A stretch of DNA of 31,982 bases from Sulfurimonas sp. (GTDB lineage: Bacteria > Campylobacterota > Campylobacteria > Campylobacterales > Sulfurimonadaceae), in assembly GCA_026988735.1 (NCBI GenBank), contig JALSKR010000252.1, positions 1-31,982 on the forward strand, read 5' to 3'. Position numbers and translations under genes: made by a program. How positions within the stretch are numbered: the stretch's first letter is position 1; every line of letters begins with the position of its first letter. The notes below the pieces were generated by a model. The model did not search any database. It saw only the letters and a list, made by a program, of their open reading frames with translations, and was not told where the DNA came from. Shown here one piece after another: positions 1 through 8,188 of this stretch.

Positions 1-164
1 CCTGCATCTTTTTGATACTCCCAGTGTCGTTGTTTTAACTCTCTTGCTACTTTTTCAACTTCACTAAAGTCACTTTTTTTTGCCCAATAGCTCTCAAGTG
101 CAAACTTGAGTTCTCTTTGTTCTCCAATTCTTGGAAATCCTACTACATACGTATTTTTTGACAT
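1..164 (-). CDS. metE: MetE N-terminus (partial): cobalamin-independent methionine synthase
   Basis: This is the first 54 codons of a gene that runs off the left edge. The peptide begins MSKNTYVVGFPRIGEQRELK and continues with LESYWAKK, which is the family's N-terminal pattern (GFPRIG.xRELK..E.YW). The enzyme moves the methyl group of 5-methyltetrahydropteroyltriglutamate to homocysteine in the last step of methionine synthesis, without B12, in the cytoplasm. The ATG is preceded by AAAGGATATTGTT, a usable ribosome site. A 5-bp hairpin with a GAAA loop (184-197) lies about 20 nt upstream, within a long leader described separately. The C-terminal zinc and catalytic domain is outside the window, so intactness cannot be judged. 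Confidence 0.9.
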   Translation of the reverse strand, partial: MSKNTYVVGFPRIGEQRELKFALESYWAKKSDFSEVEKVARELKQRHWEYQKDA

Positions 165-468
165 AACAATATCCTTTGATTTGAGTCATTTCTGACTATA
201 TTTTTATTTGTTTTTCTAAAGTTTTTGATTTATTATTAGGATATTGAAAAAGGAGGGTGGATACCACTACGGCGAAATGCAAAACATACTGTATAGTATG
301 GACATCTCGGAATGTAGTGATTAAGTAAAACCATCAGTTTTGATTTGATGGTAAAGAAGAGATGACAATGGCATGGTTTTGAACTGTTAAACAGTGCGAG
401 TGCAGTTGCAATAAACAGTTCTTTTAATGACATCTTCTCTCCTTTGTAAATTTAATTGTGCAATTATA
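165..468 (-). promoter_or_regulatory. Structured 5' leader and promoter upstream of metE
   Basis: This 300-nt stretch between pepA and metE has no recognisable gene but much structure on the minus strand. It has a TATAAT -10 box (463-468), then a strong Shine-Dalgarno AAAGGAGAG and ATG (433). Arms 428-440 and 355-367 can pair over 13 positions with two mismatches and would bury that ribosome site. They enclose a perfect 8-bp stem (381-388 with 414-421). Next come a 7-bp hairpin (330-336 with 346-352) followed by TTT, a 6-bp hairpin (285-290 with 295-300), a 4-bp hairpin (257-267) followed by CCTCCTTTTT, and a 5-bp GAAA-loop hairpin (184-197). CTCCTTT at 248-254 could alternatively pair with the AAAGGAG ribosome site. 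Control of metE by attenuation or a riboswitch is inference; I recognise no known riboswitch consensus. Confidence 0.45.
236..433 (-). CDS. Possible leader peptide or small ORF upstream of metE
   Basis: This 65-codon frame has a near-ideal ribosome site (AAAGGAG, 5 nt from ATG) and sits behind a TATAAT box. It starts MSLKELFIATALALFNSS, which resembles the start of a signal peptide. The rest (with KPCHCHL, then RCPYYTVC) has no family I know, and hairpins lie within it. A second frame (347-400 region) reads MPLSSLLYHQIKTDGFT then stop, so the ORF might be a frameshifted remnant. It is not methionine-rich, which argues against classical Met attenuation. It may be a leader peptide, a decayed small gene, or chance. 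Confidence 0.25.
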   Translation of the reverse strand: MSLKELFIATALALFNSSKPCHCHLFFTIKSKLMVLLNHYIPRCPYYTVCFAFRRSGIHPPFSIS

Positions 469-474
469 TCATAT

Positions 475-1881
475 TTATTTGATACTTTTTAAAAACTCAC
501 TCATAAAACGAACACCTGCACCGGTTCCGCCATATACATTGACATCCCATGGACTCTCAGTATAAGCACTTCCTGCAATGTCAAAGTGTAGCCATTTATC
601 TTTGTTCTCTTCCTTGATAAAGTTATCTAAGAAAAGTCCTGCCGTTATAGCCCCGCCATATGGTTTGTTTGAGATATTGCAAATATCAGCTATTTCACTC
701 TTGAGCTGTTTTTTGAGATGTTTATTAAAAGGGAGTGAAGCTGTTAGCTCTCCAGCCTTGTTAGAAGCTTTTGAAATATCATGTTTGAGTCTTGAAGAAT
801 GTCCCATAACTCCTGTTGTATACTGTCCAAGTGCTACCATACATGCACCAGTAAGCGTTGCAAAATCGAACAGATAATCAGCTTGAACTTTATCTTGCGC
901 ATAATCCAGTACATCTGCAAGAACCAAACGACCTTCTGCATCGGTATTTCTTACTTCGATTGTATCACCTTTACGAGAAACAAGCACATCATCAGGCTTG
1001 TAAGCATTACCGCCTATCATATTTTCAACTGCACCTACAAAGGCATGTACTTCAATGTCAAGTTTTAATTCACTTACAGCTTTAATGATGCCAAGGACGG
1101 CACAGGCTCCGGCTTTGTCCATTTTCATTGTTACCATAGATGTAGCAGGTTTGAGACTGAGTCCACCACTGTCATATGTAAGACCTTTGCCTACTAAAGA
1201 GATGATTTTTTTAGGATTTTTCGGTTTGTATGCCAAATGAATGAGTTTTGTATCGTGACATGAAGCACGTCCGACTGCAAGCATCGCCTCACATTTTTCT
1301 TTTTGAAGTTCTTTATGTCCTAAAACGCTACATTCAAGTGAGTTTTCGCGTGCCAGTTTTTTAGCCAGTTTTGCAAAAGAGGGCGGATTTAAATCATCTG
1401 GAGCGATATTTACAATATCACGTGTATAGCATGTAGCATCAGCTATAATGACAGCTTCTTCAAACGCATCTTTTAATTCGGCTACATCTTTACATGTAAG
1501 ATAAATATTTTTAAGTTTTTGTTTCTCTTTTTTCGTTTTATATTTGTTAAATTCATATCCGCCCAGTATTAATCCATCTAAAACAGCTTTTATATTGTTT
1601 TTGTCTACACTGAAACTGGCAGATTTATAGTTGGATGCTTTTAATGTTTTTATGGCAGTAACAGCAGCACTGCGAATATTGTCATCGCTGTTGTCTTCAA
1701 TGCCACACAGAAGTATTTCTTTTTCGTATAAATTACACAGAGTGTCCTGTTTGGCAGAAAAACCTGCTTTGTTCAGCAGTTTAAAGTATTTATGTATACC
1801 TAAGTTTTGGGGTGTAACGAATTCCACAATCACATTGTTTTTTGCGTTATATGCTTTAGCGGTAATTAATTTGATATTCAT
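475..1881 (-). CDS. pepA: Leucyl aminopeptidase (M17 family)
   Basis: This is a cytosolic two-metal aminopeptidase that removes N-terminal residues, preferring Leu, in peptide turnover. At 468 aa it has family length. An N-terminal macro-like domain (about 1-150) is followed by the catalytic domain with GKGLTYDSGGLSLKP, MKMDKAGA and the signature NTDAEGRL at 312-319, which carries metal ligands and the catalytic Arg. The gene lies 88 nt downstream of trpB. It has a possible promoter of its own (-10 at 1959-1964) and an AAAGGA ribosome site before the ATG. It could be co-transcribed with the folD-trpB run or expressed separately. The coding strand also carries a TTACATGTAA palindrome (1490-1499). 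Confidence 0.96.
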   Translation of the reverse strand: MNIKLITAKAYNAKNNVIVEFVTPQNLGIHKYFKLLNKAGFSAKQDTLCNLYEKEILLCGIEDNSDDNIRSAAVTAIKTLKASNYKSASFSVDKNNIKAVLDGLILGGYEFNKYKTKKEKQKLKNIYLTCKDVAELKDAFEEAVIIADATCYTRDIVNIAPDDLNPPSFAKLAKKLARENSLECSVLGHKELQKEKCEAMLAVGRASCHDTKLIHLAYKPKNPKKIISLVGKGLTYDSGGLSLKPATSMVTMKMDKAGACAVLGIIKAVSELKLDIEVHAFVGAVENMIGGNAYKPDDVLVSRKGDTIEVRNTDAEGRLVLADVLDYAQDKVQADYLFDFATLTGACMVALGQYTTGVMGHSSRLKHDISKASNKAGELTASLPFNKHLKKQLKSEIADICNISNKPYGGAITAGLFLDNFIKEENKDKWLHFDIAGSAYTESPWDVNVYGGTGAGVRFMSEFLKSIK

Positions 1882-1958
1882 AGTATTCCTTTATTTATAA
1901 GAGTTGACTTTTTTGTAAATTTCTTTTTTATCAGTGTCTGTTGATGGTACAAGATTGG

Positions 1959-1964
1959 ATTATA
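1959..1964 (-). promoter_or_regulatory. Putative -10 box for pepA
   Basis: TATAAT on the minus strand, within GATTATAATCC, lies between trpB and pepA. It would start a transcript with a leader of about 70 nt before the pepA ATG. The -35 region is weak, as is usual for the group. Confidence 0.4.
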
Positions 1965-1969
1965 ATCAC

Positions 1970-3169
1970 TTAGTCAAAATGCAAAATGTCTTTTGCCTGA
2001 ATCATATCTTTGTCACCGCGGCCTGAAAGATTCACGATGATGAGTTTATCTTTTATGTCAGGCATCTTTTTTAAATATGCTACAGCATGAGAACTCTCAA
2101 ATGCCGGTATAATGCCTTCTTTTTGTGAAAGCCATACGAAAGCATCCAAAGCTTCTTGATCGGTTATATTGTCATATATGACTGATTTGTTGTCTTTGTG
2201 AAAAGCATGTTCGGGTCCGATTCCAGGGTAATCAAGTCCTGCACTGATAGAGTGCGCTTCAAGGACCTGTCCGTCTTCATCCTGGAGCAGATAACTCATC
2301 TGACCATGCAAAACACCCGGACGTCCTTTTTCCAAAGAACAGCCGTGTTTGTTTGTGTCTAAGCCAAGTCCACCGGCTTCAATACCAATGCACTGTACCT
2401 CTTTATCTTCTAAAAAGTGTTGAAACATACCTATGGCATTGCTGCCTCCACCTATACAGGCAAGTACGTAATCCGGCAGTCTGTTCTCTTTTTCTAAAAT
2501 CTGTGCTCTTGCCTCCCAGCCTATAATTGCCTGAAAATCCCGAACCATCATAGGGTAGGGGTGTGGACCTGCAACTGTTCCTATAATGTAAAAAGTATCT
2601 CTTGCGTTGGTAACCCAGTGACGGATGGCATCATTCATCGCATCTTTGAGTGTCTTACTGCCACTCTCAACAGCATTTACTTTGGCACCAAGAAGTTTCA
2701 TACGAAACACATTGAGCTCCTGGCGCTCTACATCTTTTGCACCCATAAATATTTCACACTCAAGATCTAAAAGTGCAGCTATTGTTGCCGTTGCCACACC
2801 GTGTTGTCCTGCACCGGTTTCTGCGATAACTTTTTTATAGCCGAGTCGTTTTGCCATTAAACCCTGTGCTATGACATTATTGACTTTATGAGCTCCTGTA
2901 TGATTTAAATCTTCGCGTTTAAGATAAACTTTTGCACCGATTTCTCTGGAAATATTTTCGGCATAAAATAAAGGACTCGGACGGCCGACATAATCTTTTA
3001 AATAGTAGTCAACCTCTTTCCAGAAGTCTTTATCAAAACGAATACTTTCATATGCAACTTTGAGCTCAAGAAGCGCCGGCATAAGTGTTTCCGGAACATA
3101 CCGACCGCCAAAAATTCCAAAATGTCCGTTTTCATCAGGATCATATTTTGAAGGAGTGGGAATATACAT
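1970..3169 (-). CDS. trpB: Tryptophan synthase beta subunit
   Basis: This PLP enzyme condenses indole with serine to make tryptophan, normally as a complex with TrpA. At 399 aa it is the usual TrpB1 length. The PLP lysine is K95 in [10 protein letters not shown], the phosphate-binding loop GGGSNAIG lies near residue 240, and the family start [14 protein letters not shown] is present. The ATG follows the apt stop by 2 nt, with GAGG 10 nt upstream, so the two are coupled. No other trp gene is in the window, so it is separated from trpA unless that lies far away. Classical TrpB1 is the best call over TrpB2 because of the COMM-type region and length. Confidence 0.97.
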   Translation of the reverse strand: MYIPTPSKYDPDENGHFGIFGGRYVPETLMPALLELKVAYESIRFDKDFWKEVDYYLKDYVGRPSPLFYAENISREIGAKVYLKREDLNHTGAHKVNNVIAQGLMAKRLGYKKVIAETGAGQHGVATATIAALLDLECEIFMGAKDVERQELNVFRMKLLGAKVNAVESGSKTLKDAMNDAIRHWVTNARDTFYIIGTVAGPHPYPMMVRDFQAIIGWEARAQILEKENRLPDYVLACIGGGSNAIGMFQHFLEDKEVQCIGIEAGGLGLDTNKHGCSLEKGRPGVLHGQMSYLLQDEDGQVLEAHSISAGLDYPGIGPEHAFHKDNKSVIYDNITDQEALDAFVWLSQKEGIIPAFESSHAVAYLKKMPDIKDKLIIVNLSGRGDKDMIQAKDILHFD

Positions 3170-3171
3170 TT

Positions 3172-3723
3172 TTAATCAACCTCTATTACTGAATACACAT
3201 CAGTTTTTTCTTGTAGTTTTTTTATACCGTCAAGGAAGGTAAGTCCTAAGATAAAACAGCATTCTACGCACTTTGCACCTGTCTGGTTGACAAGTGTAGC
3301 AGCCGCATTGGCTGTACCGCCTGTAGCTATTAAATCATCTATTACGAGGACTCTTGCACCAATTTGTTTGCCAAAAGCATCTATATGAACTTCGATCTCA
3401 TCTACTCCGTATTCAAGTGCATACTTTTCGCTGATGGTTGTATAGGGAAGTTTGCCTTTTTTGCGAATAGGTACAAATCCAATCCCGAGCATTTGCGCCA
3501 AAGCTGCTCCGAATATAAAACCCCTGGCATCAATACCGGCAATATATTCAAGGTTATACTCTTTGTATCTTTGGTAGAGATGATTCATTAAAACACCATA
3601 TGCCTCTTTGTTGTTGAGTAAAGTAGTGATATCTTTGAAGACAATGCCCGGTTTTGGAAAATCTTGTATATCTCTGATTGAGTCTTCCAAGATTTTTTTT
3701 TCAGTTTTACTTAGTGTTATCAT
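3172..3723 (-). CDS. apt: Adenine phosphoribosyltransferase
   Basis: This enzyme salvages adenine to AMP with PRPP in the cytoplasm. The PRPP-binding motif [14 protein letters not shown] is at about 125-138, and [16 protein letters not shown] near the N-terminus is the Apt signature. An upstream in-frame ATG at 3729 abuts AAGG with no spacing, whereas the ATG at 3723 sits 5 nt after AAGGA, so I choose 3723 (183 aa). The gene follows the coiled-coil protein by only a few bases and precedes trpB directly, within the folD-to-trpB run. Confidence 0.95.
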   Translation of the reverse strand: MITLSKTEKKILEDSIRDIQDFPKPGIVFKDITTLLNNKEAYGVLMNHLYQRYKEYNLEYIAGIDARGFIFGAALAQMLGIGFVPIRKKGKLPYTTISEKYALEYGVDEIEVHIDAFGKQIGARVLVIDDLIATGGTANAAATLVNQTGAKCVECCFILGLTFLDGIKKLQEKTDVYSVIEVD

Positions 3724-3731
3724 TTTCATCC

Positions 3732-4064
3732 TTATAAAAGTGCGTCAATACGACTCTCAAGTGCTTTGATTTTTGCATTGAGTCTGTCTACTTCCTGTCT
3801 GTGTTTTGCGTTTCTTTGTTTTAAAACTTTCAATTCATTTCTGAGTTTTGTCAGTTCTTCGCTTAATATATCGACATTTCCAAGCGCACGCTGGAGCTGA
3901 ATCTGGTACTTTCGAATTAAAATTTCTGCCTCCTGAAGCGTTAATTTCATTAAGTCATTGCTTCTTTGTTCTTTGTTTGTAATGCTTTTAAAATAAAACA
4001 TTTTTACAAACAAATATATTGAGACAATAGAGAGTATTGTTAAAAGTGACCATTCTCCAAACAT
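3732..4064 (-). CDS. Small single-pass membrane protein with coiled coil
   Basis: This 110-residue protein has no family that I can name. Residues 5-25 form one hydrophobic helix ([19 protein letters not shown]). About 75 residues of heptad-like, Leu- and Lys/Glu-rich coiled coil follow to the C-terminus ([19 protein letters not shown] and onward). The arrangement suggests an inner-membrane anchored, cytoplasmic rod that dimerises. AAGGAAAAGCT precedes the ATG. Its position between rpiB and apt looks like operon filler, and no role follows from context. Confidence 0.8.
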   Translation of the reverse strand: MFGEWSLLTILSIVSIYLFVKMFYFKSITNKEQRSNDLMKLTLQEAEILIRKYQIQLQRALGNVDILSEELTKLRNELKVLKQRNAKHRQEVDRLNAKIKALESRIDALL

Positions 4065-4086
4065 AGCTTTTCCTTGAATGTATTTG

Positions 4087-4518
4087 TTAGACAGTTTCTA
4101 TTTTTGCTACTCTGGCAATGTGACGGCCACCTTCAAAGCTTCCGGCTAACCATGCATCAATGATAGATTCGGCAACGCCTTTTCCGACAATACGCTCACC
4201 AAAACATAAAATATTAGCATCATTATGCCCACGTGCCACAGTTGCCGTATAGGCATCATGACACAGTGCAGCACGAATACCGTGATGTCTGTTTGCTGCC
4301 ATACTCATACCGATACCACTACCACATATCAATATACCTTGCGCACCTTTATCTTCTAAAACTGCAGTAGCAACTTTGTGTGCATAGTCAGGGTAGTCTA
4401 CTCTGTCTTTTGTAAATGGACTAAAATCATGTACTTCATGTCCTTTTGATTGTAAAAGCTCTACTGTCCAGTCTTTTAATTCTAAACCTGCATGGTCGGT
4501 ACCTATATAAAATTTCAT
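4087..4518 (-). CDS. rpiB: Ribose-5-phosphate isomerase B
   Basis: This enzyme interconverts ribose-5-phosphate and ribulose-5-phosphate in the pentose phosphate/Calvin-type sugar network. At 143 aa it has the RpiB/LacAB fold length. GTDHAG is at 6-11 and the active-site cysteine is C65 in GILICGSGIGMS. NRHHGIRAALCHDAYTA and the GERI region fit the phosphate-binding and dimer elements. A strong GAGGAG ribosome site precedes the ATG. The gene lies 10 nt after the M50 protease gene in the same run. Confidence 0.96.
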   Translation of the reverse strand: MKFYIGTDHAGLELKDWTVELLQSKGHEVHDFSPFTKDRVDYPDYAHKVATAVLEDKGAQGILICGSGIGMSMAANRHHGIRAALCHDAYTATVARGHNDANILCFGERIVGKGVAESIIDAWLAGSFEGGRHIARVAKIETV

Positions 4519-4528
4519 CTTTTCTCCT

Positions 4529-5206
4529 CTAAGATAGTAACAAATGTATTATTGCCTGTACCGGCATAAAAAGTACATATTGATTTAACGGGGTCATTAA
4601 AATAATAAGTACAATAATAATTCCGTATCTGTCATATTTGTAATAAAATTCTGCAATAGAATTTATTTTATATTTTAACGCAAGATGCATTAAAAAATGC
4701 CCACCGTCAAACTGTGGAATGGGAAGCAGGTTAAATACGCCTAAAACTATATTGATGATAAGCAGTTGGTATATAAATATATAGAAAAATATGTAAAACA
4801 GAGAGTCGGCAGTTGTCGGTGTACTCATAGCCGTCAGAGTAATTGCCGCAACTGCACCCATAGTAAAATTATAGACGATGCCTGCTAAATCCACCTGCAT
4901 GGCGGCATTATAGCCGCCTCTGCTGATGACTGTAAAGGTATTGATTGGAACAGGTTTTGCCCAGCCAAAGAGTATTCCACCGTCTGAGCCAAGAAGCATA
5001 GGGAGGAAGTACATAGTTGCGGGAACAATGATAGTTCCTACCAAGTCTATATGTGAGACAGGGTTTATAGTTAAGCGCCCTGCATTTTTGGCTGTCATGT
5101 CACCGTACATGTAAGCAACCCAGCCATGCATAATCTCGTGTCCGATAATTGCAATAGCGAGTGCTAAAACGGCAGCTGCTATTTTTAATAAATCAAGTGA
5201 GTCCAT
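4529..5206 (-). CDS. Site-2 protease family (M50) membrane metalloprotease
   Basis: This is a compact 225-aa intramembrane zinc protease of the FpsA/YwhC type. The zinc motif HEIMH (H23, E24, H27) sits in the first membrane helix. The third ligand region NLLPIPQFDGGHFL has D167. About five or six hydrophobic segments are visible, and there is no PDZ domain. The substrate is unknown; relatives cleave signalling or membrane peptides. The start overlaps the end of lepB by 14 nt, so the two are translationally coupled, and both act on membrane-exported proteins. Whether they share substrates is inference. Confidence 0.93.
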   Translation of the reverse strand: MDSLDLLKIAAAVLALAIAIIGHEIMHGWVAYMYGDMTAKNAGRLTINPVSHIDLVGTIIVPATMYFLPMLLGSDGGILFGWAKPVPINTFTVISRGGYNAAMQVDLAGIVYNFTMGAVAAITLTAMSTPTTADSLFYIFFYIFIYQLLIINIVLGVFNLLPIPQFDGGHFLMHLALKYKINSIAEFYYKYDRYGIIIVLIILMTPLNQYVLFMPVQAIIHLLLS

Positions 5207-6002
5207 AATATTCTTTGTCTTCTTTTTCTCTTTCTTGTATTGCTTTTTTCAAGTGCTCCGGTTTTTCCAAATCAGCAGGTGTTTTTCCTATTCTGTCCCA
5301 TCGAATTGTATAATCTTTGTCAATCGAAAAATAGATAAACCAAGGTGTTCCTTCAATATTTTCATAAGGAACACTTCCCCAAAAACGGCTGTCATTGGAG
5401 TGGTCACGGTTGTCACCCATCATAAAATAATGGTCTTTTTCGACTTTGAGCGGGTTTACATAAAAAATCTGTATCGGAAAACGCCCGTTATTTACGATTT
5501 TCGGGTCATGATGAATACCGGGATGTTTTTTCATATAAGGGTTTTTTACCCACAGTTTGCCGTCAAAAATTGCTATTTCATAATCTTTATAATTCTTTTT
5601 AATCCATTCGTCACCCTCTTTAAAGTGAAGAAACAGGTTTTTGTCAGCAACAAAGAGTTCGTCTCCGGGAAGAGCGACACAGCGTTTTACAAAATGCTGT
5701 TTAATGTTTCCAGGATATCTGAAAATAACAATATCACCGTGTTTTGGAGTGTCTCCATCGACAATTTTCAGCTCTTTGCTCCATGGAATAATGGGAATTT
5801 CCAAAAACGGAATGTAGGGCATAGGAATACCATATGCAAATTTTTTGGCAAAAAGGTGGTCTCCGATTAAAAGAGAGTCTTTCATGCTACCGCTTGGAAT
5901 ACGAAAAGCTTGGGCAACAAAAAAGATGGTGAAAAGAACAATGACGATAGTCCCTGTCCAGGAGTTTGACCATTTGTATGCTTTGTGTAAGATTTTTTTC
6001 AT
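5193..6002 (-). CDS. lepB: Signal peptidase I
   Basis: This enzyme removes signal peptides from Sec/Tat-exported proteins at the periplasmic face. One N-terminal membrane anchor (about 16-33) leads to the catalytic Ser39 in PSGSM. The general-base Lys106 is in FVKRCVALPGDE, and box E MGDNRDHSNDSRFWGSVP follows. An earlier in-frame ATG at 6026 would overlap folD by 20 nt. I prefer 6002 (269 aa) because the protein then starts MKKILHKAYKW, as I recall for campylobacterial LepB, and lies just after the folD stop; neither start has a strong ribosome site. Confidence 0.94.
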   Translation of the reverse strand: MKKILHKAYKWSNSWTGTIVIVLFTIFFVAQAFRIPSGSMKDSLLIGDHLFAKKFAYGIPMPYIPFLEIPIIPWSKELKIVDGDTPKHGDIVIFRYPGNIKQHFVKRCVALPGDELFVADKNLFLHFKEGDEWIKKNYKDYEIAIFDGKLWVKNPYMKKHPGIHHDPKIVNNGRFPIQIFYVNPLKVEKDHYFMMGDNRDHSNDSRFWGSVPYENIEGTPWFIYFSIDKDYTIRWDRIGKTPADLEKPEHLKKAIQEREKEDKEYYGLT

Positions 6003-6006
6003 TGAG

Positions 6007-6864
6007 TTAATCTTTTTGCTGTGCATTGAGTTTTGCAGCTTTAAGCGTATTGCTTAAAAGCATTGCAATAGTCATCGGTCCTACACCACCGGGAACAGGC
6101 GTAATATAAGAGCATTTCTGACTGACATTTTCAAAATCCACATCACCGACAAGTTTGCCGTTGTCCGCTCTGTTGATACCTATGTCGATGATAATTGCAC
6201 CATCTTTAACCATATCTTCTTTTATAAGATTTATTACACCGACACCGACAAGTATGATGTCCGCATTTAATGTATGCTTTTTCAAATCATCTGTAAATAT
6301 ATGGCAAACCTCAACAGTGGCATTTGCATTAAGTAGAAGTGCAGCCATAGGTTTTCCGACAATGTTTGAAGCACCGACAACACAGCAGTTTTTTCCTTTT
6401 ACATCTATGTTGTACTCTTTTAAAAGTTCCATTACACCAAGTGGCGTGCAGGGTACAAATCCATCAAGATTCGTTACAAGACGACCTACATTGTAAGGAT
6501 GAAAACCGTCAACATCTTTTGCAGGATCAACAAGTTCAAGAATTTTTGTTGTGTCAATTTGTGGAGGCAGAGGTAACTGAACAAGTATGCCGTCAATATT
6601 CGGGTTTTGATTCATCATCTTGATGGTATTTTCTATCGCATCTTGAGAAATGTCTTCAGGCATTTCATGACTGACTGAGTAAAAACCGACTCTGTCACAG
6701 GCTTTTTTCTTCATGCTGACATAGGCTTGACTAGCAGGGTCTTGTCCTACAAGTATTACGGCAAGTCCTGGAGTTCTATTTGTTTGTGCTTTTAATTTGG
6801 CAACTTCATCTGCCACATTTTCTTCAATTTTTTTTGCAAGTGCTTTTCCATCAAGAATCTGCAT
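6007..6864 (-). CDS. folD: Bifunctional methylene-THF dehydrogenase/cyclohydrolase
   Basis: This enzyme interconverts 5,10-methylene-, methenyl- and 10-formyl-tetrahydrofolate, feeding purine, Met and formyl-Met synthesis. The length of 285 aa is typical. The catalytic region YVSMKKKAC starts at Y48, and DGILVQLPLP, the nucleotide-binding GASNIVGKPMA and the C-terminal PGGVGPMT are all present. It is the first gene of the minus-strand run, with GAGG 5 nt before the ATG and a TATAAT -10 box just upstream. Functionally it supplies the one-carbon units used by metE and, through 10-formyl-THF, by purU, both in this window. Confidence 0.97.
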   Translation of the reverse strand: MQILDGKALAKKIEENVADEVAKLKAQTNRTPGLAVILVGQDPASQAYVSMKKKACDRVGFYSVSHEMPEDISQDAIENTIKMMNQNPNIDGILVQLPLPPQIDTTKILELVDPAKDVDGFHPYNVGRLVTNLDGFVPCTPLGVMELLKEYNIDVKGKNCCVVGASNIVGKPMAALLLNANATVEVCHIFTDDLKKHTLNADIILVGVGVINLIKEDMVKDGAIIIDIGINRADNGKLVGDVDFENVSQKCSYITPVPGGVGPMTIAMLLSNTLKAAKLNAQQKD

Positions 6865-6891
6865 TTAAACCTCTTAAATAAATTTTTTGAT

Positions 6892-6899
6892 ATTATACT
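6892..6899. promoter_or_regulatory. Overlapping divergent -10 boxes for folD and the cytochrome c gene
   Basis: TATAAT on the minus strand (6892-6897) points to folD. TATACT on the plus strand (6894-6899) points to the cytochrome gene. Because the boxes share bases, the two promoters should exclude one another. Confidence 0.5.
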
Positions 6900-6924
6900 C
6901 TTTTAAAATAATATTAGGCTAATA

Positions 6925-7272
6925 ATGAAATATATCTTTTTTATATCTTTACCAATACTCCTTTTTTCGTCAGCTACTTTTATAACACCGATGGAATATG
7001 CTTCACAGCTTTATAAAAATCCAAGAGGCATAGGTTGTCAAAATTGTCACGGAGAAAATGGTGAGGGGAAAGTCATAGCAAATTATGTGCATAAAAAAAA
7101 GAAAAAAAGTTTTGTCGGTCCAAGAATTAACAACATTGAATTCAATAACTTCTATAGAGTTTTGAACCAAAGGAAAAGAGGTATGCCGAGATATTTTTTA
7201 ACGACAGAAGAAATTCAGGCACTCTATCTCTATCTGCACAAAAACGATAAAAAGAAAAAAGATGTTAAGTAA
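6925..7272 (+). CDS. Small periplasmic mono-haem cytochrome c
   Basis: This 115-aa protein has a signal peptide (MKYIFFISLPILLFSSATF) and one haem site, C38-Q-N-C41-H42. M87, in RKRGMPRYFL, is a likely axial ligand. This is a class I cytochrome c fold reduced to its minimum. It would shuttle electrons in the periplasm; partners are not shown by context. Lysine runs (KKKKK near 57-61 and at the C-terminus) make it very basic and could dock it to acidic redox partners. It overlaps the downstream lyase gene by 11 nt. Confidence 0.9.
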   Translation: MKYIFFISLPILLFSSATFITPMEYASQLYKNPRGIGCQNCHGENGEGKVIANYVHKKKKKSFVGPRINNIEFNNFYRVLNQRKRGMPRYFLTTEEIQALYLYLHKNDKKKKDVK

Positions 7273-8188
7273 AATAGAAGAAGCTTATAAAAACAGAGAT
7301 TTGGCTGCACTTGATGCTTTGGCTGTACCAACATTTCGCCACATTAACAAAAAAAACAGTTTCAAATCAGTGTTGATGCTCTCTTGTAACAATATCAAAC
7401 ATCTTTCTAAAATACAGAGGCTTGAGGCAGAATGTATTATGTTGAATTTAGAAGACGGAGTCAGTAAAGAAGAGAAGCCTTTTGCCCTTGTTTTAGCGGC
7501 AATTTTTCTCTCTAAACTGAAAAAGAGTGACAAAAAACTGGTTGTACGGGTTAATGCTTTGGACGAGGGTGGCTATGATGAGATTACATATCTGAACCAG
7601 TTTATGCCTGATGCCATTCGTGTGCCAAAAATTAAAAACAAAGAGGAAGTAATAAATGTACTGGCTCTTTTGCATGACGAAATAGATTTGCATCTTTCCA
7701 TAGAGACAGCAGAGGCATGGCACAATTTAGTAACTTTTGCTATAAACAAACGTGTAAGTGTATTTTATCTTGGGATTTTGGATTTGTTTGCCGATATGGG
7801 GCTTTCACAGAGTTTAATTACTCTGCAAAATCCGACTATGAAATATATGCTTGCGCATTTTTTAATTACAGCCAAAGCTATGAAAGTAAAACCTGTCTCC
7901 TTTGTATTTCAGGAATTTGAAGATTTACAAACTTTTGAACAATGGTTGTTGCTTGAAAAAGAGATGGGATATGATGCAAAAGCCTGTATTTCACCAGGGC
8001 AGGTGAAACTTGTACATAAAATATTTGTAGATACAGAGGAGGAGTTAAAAAGGGCAAAAATCATTGTGAAACTTTTTGAGATGCATCGTGCTGAAGGTAT
8101 TACAGGCTTTGTAGATGAAGAGTACGGGTTTATTGATGAGCCTATATATAAAGGCGCCTTACAACTGCTTCAGACACAAAAAGCCTAA
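7262..8188 (+). CDS. HpcH/HpaI aldolase / citrate lyase beta (CitE) family protein
   Basis: This 308-aa TIM-barrel protein has LNLEDGVS after the first strands, the acyl/CoA-site arginine VRVN, metal-ligand motifs IETAEA and LGILDLFADMG, and the family's late GYDAKACISPGQV. Such enzymes cleave or form C-C bonds in (citra)malyl-, citryl- or other acyl-CoA esters with Mg. No citD/citF/citX genes are near, so a complete citrate lyase is unlikely and the substrate is unknown. The start overlaps the cytochrome c stop by 11 nt. The 3' end overlaps the convergent tonB-like gene by 4 nt. Confidence 0.88.
   Translation: MLSKIEEAYKNRDLAALDALAVPTFRHINKKNSFKSVLMLSCNNIKHLSKIQRLEAECIMLNLEDGVSKEEKPFALVLAAIFLSKLKKSDKKLVVRVNALDEGGYDEITYLNQFMPDAIRVPKIKNKEEVINVLALLHDEIDLHLSIETAEAWHNLVTFAINKRVSVFYLGILDLFADMGLSQSLITLQNPTMKYMLAHFLITAKAMKVKPVSFVFQEFEDLQTFEQWLLLEKEMGYDAKACISPGQVKLVHKIFVDTEEELKRAKIIVKLFEMHRAEGITGFVDEEYGFIDEPIYKGALQLLQTQKA

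Noticed and set aside
165..468. Cobalamin or SAM riboswitch before metE
   Set aside because: I could not find a B12 box or a SAM-I type core. The structure is reported as unassigned instead.
578..1900. Several plus-strand ORFs of 60-100 codons opposite pepA
   Set aside because: They are antisense shadows of a well-supported aminopeptidase gene, with no ribosome sites and no family features.
5235..5870. 211-codon plus-strand ORF opposite lepB
   Set aside because: It is antisense to lepB and low in complexity (Phe, Val, Ile rich). lepB has all its catalytic residues.
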